This document shows, piece after piece, positions 7,604 through 14,820 of a stretch of DNA of 37,486 bases. A model generated the notes under the pieces. The model searched no databases, was not told the DNA's origin, and saw nothing but the letters and a program-made list of their open reading frames with translations. Both the position numbers and the translations under genes were made by a program. The first letter of the stretch is position 1. Each line of letters opens with the position of its first letter. Source of the DNA: JADGHX01 sp035760965. Lineage in GTDB: Bacteria > Pseudomonadota > Gammaproteobacteria > Steroidobacterales > Steroidobacteraceae. The stretch is taken from assembly GCA_035760965.1 (NCBI GenBank), contig DASTRY010000078.1, positions 1-37,486 of the forward strand. The letters are read 5' to 3'.

Positions 7604-9388
7604 ATGAACCGTCGATCCATTCTTGGATTTTCGCTGCTGGTTTCCGTCCTGGTCGTCGCGGGCGGGTGCAGTCGCGCGCCGGCGCCGGCGGCGACGGTCG
7701 CCAGCTCCACCACGCAGTCCGCCGGCGAGCAGTGGCAGAGCTTCGTGGATCGCTTCATCGAGGAGTCGTTCGTCGCGAATCCGTTCTTCGCGGTCGATGC
7801 CGGCCGCCACGACTTCGACGGCCGCGCGCCGGACTGGAGTGCCGCGGGTCTCGCGAAAGAGGTGGCGCGGCTCAAGGCCGCGCGCGAGGAGGCACAGAAG
7901 ATCCCGGCCGACGCGCTGACGCCGGAGCAGCGGTTCGAGCGCGACTATCTCGTGAGCGGCGTCATCGATCGGCAGCTGTTCTGGCTCGATACGGCGCGGT
8001 TTCCCTTCAAGAATCCGGCGTGGTACATCGACCGTCTCGATCCCGATCCGTACCTCTCCCGCGAGTATGCGCCGCTCGAGAAGCGCATCGTGTCGTACAC
8101 GGGGTATGCGAAGGCCATCCCGCAGATCGCGGCGGACATCCGCGCGAATCTCGAGACGCCCTTGCCGAAGAGCTTCGTCGAGCGCGGCATCGCGGGCTTC
8201 GGCGGGTACGCGTCGTTTTACCGCAGCGATGTGCCGAAGGTGTTCGCGTCCGTGCAGGACCCCGAGCTGCAGAAGCAGATGAAAGAGGCGAACGAGGCCG
8301 CCGCGAAGGCGATGGACGAGCTGAAGGAGTGGCTCGTCTCACAGCGCAAGACCGCGACCGACGACTATGCGCTCGGCCCGGATCTCTTCAGTCGGATGGT
8401 GAAGGAGACCGAGGGCGTCGACATCTCGCTGAAGGATCTGCAGGCGGCAGGTGAAGCCGACCTGCAGCGCAATCTTGCAGCGCTGAAGGATGCGTGCGCG
8501 CAGTACCTCCCGAAGGGCACGATGGTCGCGTGCATCGCCAAGATGCAGAAGCACAAGCCCAAGGACGGCACGGTGGCGACCGCGACGCGGCAGCTCGACG
8601 AGCTCCGCAGCTTCATCGCGGACAAGCACATCGTGACGATCCCGACGGATCAGCAGGCGCACGTGAAGGAAGCGCCGCCGTACAACGCGGCGAACTTCGC
8701 GTACATCAACATCCCCGGGCCGTACGAATCGAAGAACGTCGCGTGGACGTATTTCGTCGCGCCGCCCGATCCGTCGTGGTCGCCGAAGGAGCGCGAGGAG
8801 TACATCCCCGGCATCGCGGACCTGCTGTTCACGTCGGTGCACGAGGTGTGGCCTGGGCATTTCCTGCAGTTCCAGCACTCGGAGCGCAGTCCCTCCAAGG
8901 TTGCGCAGCTGTGGGTCGGCTACGCATACGCCGAGGGCTGGGCGCATTACGCCGAGGAGCTGATGTGGGAGAGCGGGCTCGGGAACGGCGATCCGGAGAC
9001 GCACATCGGGCAGCTCTCGAATGCGCTGCTGCGCGACGTTCGGTATCTCTCGGCCATTGGCTTGCACACGCAAGGCATGACGGTGGCGCAATCGGAGAAG
9101 ATGTTCCGCGAAAGCGCCTTCACGGACGTGGGCACGGCGCGCCAGCAGGCGGCGCGCGGCACTTACGATCCCGCGTATCTCAACTACACGCTCGGCAAGC
9201 TGATGATCCGCAAGCTGCGTGCGGATTGGATGGCGGCGCATCCGGCGGACGCGAACCTTCCGGCGGACTCGCCGCAGCGGTGGCAGGCCTTCCACGACAA
9301 GTTCCTGTCGTACGGCGGTCCGCCGATTCCGCTCGTGCGGCGCGAAATGATGAAGGATGCGCCGGGCGGGGAAAGCTCGCTGCTCTGA
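7604..9388 (+). CDS. DUF885-family lipoprotein, putative metallopeptidase-like
   Basis: Exported lipoprotein of the DUF885 family. The N-terminus MNRRSILGFSLLVSVLVVAGGC is a type II signal peptide with lipid-modified Cys22. The body (about residues 45-590) contains HEVWPGH at 413-419 followed by YAEGWAHYAEELMWE about 30 residues later, the zinc-peptidase-like signature of this family; a peptidase role is inferred from the motif. C-terminal blocks include QAARGTYDPAYLNYTLGKL and the final PIPLVRREMM. At 594 residues the length is usual for the family. It lies downstream of the CPXCG gene and convergent with the HAD-HerA gene. Substrate unknown. Confidence 0.9.
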   Translation: MNRRSILGFSLLVSVLVVAGGCSRAPAPAATVASSTTQSAGEQWQSFVDRFIEESFVANPFFAVDAGRHDFDGRAPDWSAAGLAKEVARLKAAREEAQKIPADALTPEQRFERDYLVSGVIDRQLFWLDTARFPFKNPAWYIDRLDPDPYLSREYAPLEKRIVSYTGYAKAIPQIAADIRANLETPLPKSFVERGIAGFGGYASFYRSDVPKVFASVQDPELQKQMKEANEAAAKAMDELKEWLVSQRKTATDDYALGPDLFSRMVKETEGVDISLKDLQAAGEADLQRNLAALKDACAQYLPKGTMVACIAKMQKHKPKDGTVATATRQLDELRSFIADKHIVTIPTDQQAHVKEAPPYNAANFAYINIPGPYESKNVAWTYFVAPPDPSWSPKEREEYIPGIADLLFTSVHEVWPGHFLQFQHSERSPSKVAQLWVGYAYAEGWAHYAEELMWESGLGNGDPETHIGQLSNALLRDVRYLSAIGLHTQGMTVAQSEKMFRESAFTDVGTARQQAARGTYDPAYLNYTLGKLMIRKLRADWMAAHPADANLPADSPQRWQAFHDKFLSYGGPPIPLVRREMMKDAPGGESSLL

Positions 9389-9500
9389 GTCCAGGCGAGT
9401 GGTCGAAGGCGGTTGCGCGTGGCGACGGAACGCGCGGCGAAACGCGCGCCGCATCCTGCAGGGGCGTTTGGCCGAGACGCTTCTCTCGTGCTGAAGCGCT

Positions 9501-9521
9501 TGCTCGCGACCGGCGCGAGCA
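9501..9521. terminator. GC-rich hairpin between convergent genes
   Basis: A perfect 8-bp inverted repeat, TGCTCGCG and CGCGAGCA around a 5-nt loop, lies between the convergent DUF885 and HAD-HerA genes, 13 nt past the end of the latter. No T tract follows on either strand, so if it ends transcription it does so weakly or with Rho. Confidence 0.35.
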
Positions 9522-9534
9522 GGCGCGGCCACGA

Positions 9535-11304
9535 CTACTTCTTTCCTTCGGAGCCTTCGTGTGAGCGTGCCCGGAGCGTCTCAGGCTCCTTCGCGGTAGC
9601 GGGCAGCGTGTACTGCTGCTCGATCGCTTCGCGAATCCGCGCGCGACTTTCGGCCGGTGTGAGGCGGCTATCGTGCTGGACGGCCCGCGCCGTTGCGGCG
9701 AGGCCGCTGTCCTTGATGGCCTCCCGAAACCACGCAGCGTAGTCGCCGTTCCGCAAGTGATACAGCCAGGTCTCGTCGTCGACGCCCTCGGCGAGCTGCA
9801 GGAACTGAATGAGATTGGGCGCCCGGAGGTTGAGCTTCTTGTCGGCACCCCGGAAGTAGAAGCTGCGTTCGCGCGGCAACTCGCCCTCGGCGTACTTGCG
9901 CGTGTGCCGCCGCCGCTCGGTGCGGCTTGGCGCGATCTTCAGGTGCACCGGCGCGCTCGCGCCGACATGCCACAGCAGCGCGTGGCCCGGCGCCACGTCG
10001 TCATCCGAGACGTCCGGCACCTCGGTGCTCACCGCTTTGCCAAGCGCGCGAAAGGCCGCGCCCGGATTCTTGCCGACGACGATGAGCGTCTGCACGGCGC
10101 GCAACGTCTTCGGCGCGATGAGCTCGGGATGCACGCTGATCTGCAGCACGCCGGTCAGCCTCTCCGGCAACGCGAGCGGACCCGGCTCGAATTCCGCCGG
10201 CAGCACATGATGAGCTTCATCGATCAGCAGCCAGTGCGGCCGACCGGAGCGCGCGCGCAGCTCCTGCAGCCGCGGCGCGAGGCTCGCGAAGAACGCCGGC
10301 CGGTCCGCGATCGGCAGCCCGACGAGATTCACGATGCAGCTCGTCTCCGGCTTTGCCAGAAGCTGCACCACCTCATCCACCGCGGGCGGCCGCGTCGGTG
10401 CGCCGATCACTACCGCGCCCGCGAAGGCGTCGTAGTCCCCCTCCGGGTCGATGACGCAGAAGGTGTACTTCTGATCGGCGAGGCGCTCGAGAAAGCCGGT
10501 CGCGAGCGTCGATTTGCCGCTGCCCGAAGTGCCGATCAGCAGCACGTTCTGCCCGTACGGCGGCAGCTTGATCTGCGTGCCGTCCGCTTCAGTACCGACG
10601 AGGATGTGATGGCGCGTGAGACGGTGCTCGTACGAAGCAAGATCGTCTTTCAGCAGGGCGTCGATCAACTCGGCCACACCAGCGCCGTGATCGCTCTGCG
10701 TGACGATGTCGGCGGCGTCCTTGAGCGTCGGTAACGCATTCGCGACCACCGCTGCACACTCGCACGCGCGCAGCAGCGCGTGATCGTTCTCCGCATCGCC
10801 GATCCCCACCGCGTTGTGCGGCGAGAGCCCGAGGCGCTCGAGGGCGCGCAGCAGCCCGGTCGCCTTGTTCACGCCTGCGGGCAAGATCATCACCGCGCCC
10901 TTGTTGAAGATCACCTGCAGCTCGAGGCCGAGATCGCGAATGGTGGCGAGCACGGCGCTCTCGTGCGGCTCCCAGGTCGCGACGATGACTCGCCCTTGCG
11001 AGAGCGGCTCGACGCCGCGCTCGCGCAATCGCGCGACGAACGCGTCAGGAGGCGGCGATGCGAGCGCTTCTTCCGTGCGAGTCGCGGGGTGATAGAGCAG
11101 GGCGCCGTTCTCGGCGACGACGTACTCGAAGAGATCCAGGCGCTCGCAGACGCGCTGCAGATCGTCGATCTGGCGTCCTGTCACGAGCAGCAGACGGCGG
11201 CCCGACGCGATCAGCCGCTCGAGCGCCGCGAGCGTGTCGGGCAAAACCTTACCGTGACTCGCGAGCGTGCCGTCGTAGTCGCAGCAGAGGGCGAGATAGC
11301 GCAT
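9535..11304 (-). CDS. HAD-family phosphatase fused to HerA-like AAA+ ATPase
   Basis: Two-domain cytoplasmic protein. Residues 1 to about 220 are a HAD-IIB (Cof-like) phosphohydrolase: nucleophile DYDGT at 9-13, LLLVTGRQ near 38-45, and GIGDAENDHALL with the metal-binding acidic motif near 168-175. Residues about 230-510 form a HerA/VirB4-type ATPase: Walker A GTSGSGKST at 258-266, VIDPEGDYD near 284-292 and Walker B LLIDEAHH at 359-366. The C-terminal 75 residues are charged and unassigned. The open frame extends to a TTG at 11319, but the ATG at 11304 gives the usual HAD beginning MRYLALCCDYDGT. The combination could couple nucleotide-driven motion to dephosphorylation of a sugar-phosphate or nucleic-acid-linked substrate; that is speculation. 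The domain assignments are firm. Confidence 0.88.
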   Translation of the reverse strand: MRYLALCCDYDGTLASHGKVLPDTLAALERLIASGRRLLLVTGRQIDDLQRVCERLDLFEYVVAENGALLYHPATRTEEALASPPPDAFVARLRERGVEPLSQGRVIVATWEPHESAVLATIRDLGLELQVIFNKGAVMILPAGVNKATGLLRALERLGLSPHNAVGIGDAENDHALLRACECAAVVANALPTLKDAADIVTQSDHGAGVAELIDALLKDDLASYEHRLTRHHILVGTEADGTQIKLPPYGQNVLLIGTSGSGKSTLATGFLERLADQKYTFCVIDPEGDYDAFAGAVVIGAPTRPPAVDEVVQLLAKPETSCIVNLVGLPIADRPAFFASLAPRLQELRARSGRPHWLLIDEAHHVLPAEFEPGPLALPERLTGVLQISVHPELIAPKTLRAVQTLIVVGKNPGAAFRALGKAVSTEVPDVSDDDVAPGHALLWHVGASAPVHLKIAPSRTERRRHTRKYAEGELPRERSFYFRGADKKLNLRAPNLIQFLQLAEGVDDETWLYHLRNGDYAAWFREAIKDSGLAATARAVQHDSRLTPAESRARIREAIEQQYTLPATAKEPETLRARSHEGSEGKK

Positions 11305-11406
11305 GCCACCGATGAGCAAGCGCCGTTCCGAAAGCGGAGCCTGGACGGTAAAGGCCGGCGGACGCGACGCGCATCGTCCCGCGGCTGCGGCCCCGAAGGG
11401 GCGCGA

Positions 11407-11622
11407 TCAGTCTTTGCGGAACGCGGCTTGGCGTCGGCGTGCTTCGGCCGCGATCTTGACGCGCTTGGCCTTCATCTGCTGCAGCAGGCCCGTGAGGGCC
11501 CAGCCGCCCGCGATGCCGATCAGCATGGCGAGCACGGAAACGGTGTTGTCATCCATTGGAATGGCGGCGAAGAACTGCGGCACGGCACGCACCGCGTCGA
11601 CGACGGTCGTCGGATCAGTCAT
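11407..11622 (-). CDS. Small single-pass membrane protein, hypothetical
   Basis: Predicted protein of 71 residues starting MTDPTTVVDAVRAVP. It has one hydrophobic segment (SVLAMLIGIAGGWALTGLLQ) followed by a strongly basic tail rich in Lys, Arg and Ala, as in an inner-membrane protein with a cytoplasmic C-terminus. A GGGGG run about nine bases ahead supports this ATG; the frame also extends ten residues further to an ATG at 11652 that has no ribosome binding site. I do not recognise the family. It lies between the chemosensory-like operon and the HAD-HerA gene on the same strand, but the gaps (about 190 and 100 nt) do not prove co-transcription. Confidence 0.5.
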   Translation of the reverse strand: MTDPTTVVDAVRAVPQFFAAIPMDDNTVSVLAMLIGIAGGWALTGLLQQMKAKRVKIAAEARRRQAAFRKD

Positions 11623-11813
11623 TGGAATCAGAACCCCCGAAATGGTGCGCATCGAACATAACAGCAGAAGCGTCCGTGCGGGGAGTCGCCCGATGGCGAC
11701 TTTTGGAATTCTCGAAGTCCATCACGCGCTCGGCGGCGGCAAATTTCGGCCACGCTCGCGCTTCGCGCCGTGCGCGAGAGCTGCAGGCGGGTCGGCGCCC
11801 GCCTGCGACGAAT

Positions 11814-12263
11814 TCATCTCAACGAGACGACCAGCTTCGCCGAGTGGCTGCGCCAGTTGATCGGGATCACGAACGAGCGCACGTTCGGCCCGCTCGGAAG
11901 CTCCGGCTTCTCGCCTGCAAGCACGCTCGGTACGGAGATGACGAAGTCGCGCCCGAAGTCCTTGCGTGCGTTGCCCGAGATGGTGTTCGCCACCTCGCCG
12001 ACGAGGTCACGCATGGTTTCGTGGCTGAAATCGCTCTCCTGCATCTTCATCAGCAGCACGGTCAGCATCGCTTTCGGCGCCGTGAAGTACACGATGCCTT
12101 CGCGCTTGCCCGTGATGTTGATGACCCCGGTGTACTCGTGTACGGAAGGCGACCCTTCCGTCACGAGGTACGGCGACCCGATCGAGGCCGGCTGTTGGGC
12201 CGCCACCTCGAAGTAGTTGGTCGTCCCCTCGACGAATGTCTTGAGCTCGCTTTCCTGAATCAT
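11814..12263 (-). CDS. CheX-like chemotaxis phosphatase
   Basis: CheX/CheC/FliY-type protein predicted to dephosphorylate a CheY-like receiver. The 149 residues include VGEVANTISGNARKDFG, whose E90-x2-N93 pair is the phosphatase signature of CheX proteins. The C-terminal half has the alternating strands expected of the fold (RSFVIPINWRSHSAKLVVSL). It overlaps the response-regulator gene upstream as ATGA, so the phosphatase and its probable target are translationally coupled. It is the last gene of the TonB-like/kinase/receiver/phosphatase operon. Family assignment is good; the target is inferred from the coupling. Confidence 0.88.
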   Translation of the reverse strand: MIQESELKTFVEGTTNYFEVAAQQPASIGSPYLVTEGSPSVHEYTGVINITGKREGIVYFTAPKAMLTVLLMKMQESDFSHETMRDLVGEVANTISGNARKDFGRDFVISVPSVLAGEKPELPSGPNVRSFVIPINWRSHSAKLVVSLR

Positions 12264-12661
12264 CGGATTAGCTCAGCGATTGCTTCGTTCAGTTGCCGAT
12301 CCGTGAACGGCTTGTTCAAGAAGCCGTTCGCACCCTTCTCCATTGCCTCCACCGCCGTCGCCTTGTCGGCCAGTGCCGAGATCACGAGAATCCGCACGGC
12401 GGGCTTGATCTTCACGATGTTCTCGATGCACTCGATGCCGTCCATCTGCGGCATCGTCAGGTCCATCGTCACGACATCGGGATCCATCTTGCGGAACATC
12501 TCGAGCGCTTCGAGTCCGTTCGACGCCGTACCGACGAGCTCGAGCTCCTCGAAGCTCTGCGAGCGCTCGATGCGCCGGCGCATGATGTTCGAGTCGTCCA
12601 CGATCATCAGTTTGAAGGAGCGGCGCGCTCCGTTGCTGCCATTCTTCACTGCTGCGTTCAT
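12260..12661 (-). CDS. CheY-like single-domain response regulator
   Basis: Stand-alone receiver domain of 133 residues with all phosphorylation-site residues: acidic pair Asp22/Asp23 (MIVDDSNIMRRRIE), phospho-acceptor Asp67 (VVTMDLTMPQMDGIE), Ser95 (ILVISALAD) and Lys117 (FLNKPFTD). There is no output domain, so it acts by protein contact, like CheY. I use the ATG at 12661, with GGAAAG upstream, rather than the TTG at 12679. It follows the CheA-like kinase gene by 31 nt and overlaps the CheX-like gene by 4 nt, so phosphate flow from kinase to receiver and removal by CheX is the simplest model. Confidence 0.93.
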   Translation of the reverse strand: MNAAVKNGSNGARRSFKLMIVDDSNIMRRRIERSQSFEELELVGTASNGLEALEMFRKMDPDVVTMDLTMPQMDGIECIENIVKIKPAVRILVISALADKATAVEAMEKGANGFLNKPFTDRQLNEAIAELIR

Positions 12662-12692
12662 GATGCGTCTGCTTTCCAAGTCCTGAATCCGC

Positions 12693-14792
12693 TCAGGCGA
12701 CCGCGGTGCTCGCCTCTTCGCTGCTCGCCGGCAGTGAGACCTTGAAGCGCGTGAACTTGCCCGGGTTGGTCGTCACCCCGATCTTGCCGCCGATCGCATA
12801 GACGCTCTTGGCCACGACGTCCATGCCGACGCCGCGGCCGGCATCCATCGAGACGTGCTCCTGCGTCGAGAAGCCCGGCCGGAAGATCAGCGCCATCGCC
12901 GCGCGCGTGTCCATCGCGGCCGCTTCTTCCGGCGTCACGATCTGCTTGCGCACCGCCGCCGCTTTCAGCTGCTCCGGCAGGAGCCCGGCGCCGTCGTCCT
13001 CGAACATCAGCTCGAACCCTTCTGCGCCCTTCCTGAATTCGATACGCACCGCGCCGACGTCGTCCTTGGTGTGCGCGCGGCGCACTTCCGCGCTCTCGAT
13101 GCCGTGGACGGCCGAGTTGCGCAGCATCTGGATCAGCACGTCCTTCAGCGTCGGGATGTAGGCGCGCGGGATATCCGCGATGCCCGAGAGCGACAGCTTG
13201 AATTTCTTCTTGTGGTCGTGCGCCAGGCGCTCGGCCAGCGCCTGCAGCGTCTGCGCCAGCTCCTCTCCCGGCGTCTTGCCGCCCGCGCCCTTGGCGCTCT
13301 CGACGGGGGCACTGTCGCGCAGGGCAGAGAGGCGCGAACCGAGCTCGCGCACGCTGCGCAGATGCGCCAGTAGCTCGTCGAGCTTCAGCACCATCGGCAG
13401 GAAGTCGTTGCCCGAGAGGTCCGGCTTCTTCTTCAGCTCGCCGACCATGTCCTCGAGCGCATGCGTGCGGCTCGCGACGCTCATCAGATTCAGCGCCGAG
13501 GCCTCGCCCTTGATCGAGTGCAGCTCGCGGAAGAGCCCGTCGAGCTTCTTGCGGAACTCCGAGTCGCTGCGCGCCGGCTCCTTCATGATGGCGTTGACGA
13601 GCTGCAGGCCCGTCTCCGTCGCATCGAGGAAGGACATGAGCTGCACCGGATCGATGTGCATCACGCCGAGCATCATGTCGACCTGCTGGTTCGCGTTCTC
13701 CTGCGACTCCTGCAGCTCTTTCGCGAGCATCACGCTCGCCGTGATGTCGCCGACCGACACCAGCACGTGCTTGACCCCTTGCGGGCCCATGACGCGGTGG
13801 AAATCGAACTGCAGATAGCGCGCCTCGCGCTGCCCGGTCGCCGTCTCGACGTGAATCTCGAGCTGGCCGAGCGGGTTGATGCTCTTCATCAGGTTCTCGT
13901 GCGCGCGATCGCCCCAGAGCAGCTTGATGTACTTCATGGCCGTCGCGAGCGTCGCGGGCGGCACGAGGTCCTTCAGCAGCTCCTCGAAAGCGAGGCCGGC
14001 AAAATCGGAGCGGCCGAAGAGACGCGTCAACGCGTCCGACCACACCGAGCCGATCTTGTAGTCGGCGTCGAGCAGGAAGAAGCCTTCCTTCACGGTGCGC
14101 AGAATGTCGCGCGTCTGCTCCTGCGCTTCGCGCGCCGCGCGCTCGCTGCGACCACGCGTGAGCTGCAACCACGCGGCGGCGGCCGCGAGGACGAGAGCGG
14201 CGAGCACACCGGTGGACAGCAGGACGCGCAGCCGATTGGCGCCCGTGGAGACTTCAGTCTGCAGCCGGCCGGCCACCGCGGCCAGCAAGCCTTGCATACG
14301 CTTGGCATTCTCACGCGCGAAGAGCTGCGCGCGCTTCACGTCCGCGTAGTGCGTCTTGCCTTCGGGCGAAAGCGAGCTGCCCGCTTCGTCGGAGTCGACG
14401 TACGGCTGGCCCGTGAAGTCGACGACGGGGTCGATGACCGGGCCGTACTGCTGCCAGAGCGCGAGCGCCTGCTGAACCTGCGGCGAGTCCTTGAAATCGC
14501 CGAGCTGCTTCATGTCCTTGTCGACCCGATCGACCGTCGCGCGCATATCGGCGAGCGCCTGACCCGCGTACGCGCGCGTTTCGAGGCGGTCGCGCAGCGA
14601 GTTCAGCTGGGCTTCGATCGTGCTCGGATAGGTCTGCAGCACGCTGGCCGTCTGCAGCGCCGTCACGTTCGCATTCATCTGCGTGGCCAGACGGAAGCCG
14701 GCAAGCAGCACGCCGCCCATCACCAGCAGCAGCAACGTGCCGACACCGACGGTAACGAGTTGGCGGCTGCGGTCTGCTCCAGAAAGATTCAT
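12693..14792 (-). CDS. Membrane-bound CheA-like hybrid histidine kinase (sensor-PAS-HPt-HATPase)
   Basis: Sensor kinase of 699 residues. It has TM helix 1 at about 11-33, a helical periplasmic sensor region (34-188), TM helix 2 at about 189-211 and a PAS-like domain at about 225-355 (GFFLLDADYKIGSVWSDALTRLFG). An HPt domain carries His425 in FRELHSIKGEAS, and a CheA-type HATPase carries the N box LIQMLRNSAVHGIE (Asn559), FEDDGAGL and GRGVGMDVVAK. As in CheA, the phosphorylated His sits in HPt rather than a DHp domain; unlike CheA, there is no C-terminal CheW-like domain, and the protein carries its own membrane sensor. It lies between the TonB-like gene (28 nt) and the receiver gene. The signal sensed is unknown. 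Confidence 0.9.
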   Translation of the reverse strand: MNLSGADRSRQLVTVGVGTLLLLVMGGVLLAGFRLATQMNANVTALQTASVLQTYPSTIEAQLNSLRDRLETRAYAGQALADMRATVDRVDKDMKQLGDFKDSPQVQQALALWQQYGPVIDPVVDFTGQPYVDSDEAGSSLSPEGKTHYADVKRAQLFARENAKRMQGLLAAVAGRLQTEVSTGANRLRVLLSTGVLAALVLAAAAAWLQLTRGRSERAAREAQEQTRDILRTVKEGFFLLDADYKIGSVWSDALTRLFGRSDFAGLAFEELLKDLVPPATLATAMKYIKLLWGDRAHENLMKSINPLGQLEIHVETATGQREARYLQFDFHRVMGPQGVKHVLVSVGDITASVMLAKELQESQENANQQVDMMLGVMHIDPVQLMSFLDATETGLQLVNAIMKEPARSDSEFRKKLDGLFRELHSIKGEASALNLMSVASRTHALEDMVGELKKKPDLSGNDFLPMVLKLDELLAHLRSVRELGSRLSALRDSAPVESAKGAGGKTPGEELAQTLQALAERLAHDHKKKFKLSLSGIADIPRAYIPTLKDVLIQMLRNSAVHGIESAEVRRAHTKDDVGAVRIEFRKGAEGFELMFEDDGAGLLPEQLKAAAVRKQIVTPEEAAAMDTRAAMALIFRPGFSTQEHVSMDAGRGVGMDVVAKSVYAIGGKIGVTTNPGKFTRFKVSLPASSEEASTAVA

Positions 14793-14820
14793 GCAAGTTC
14801 TCCGCGGGGCTGCCGAGCGC

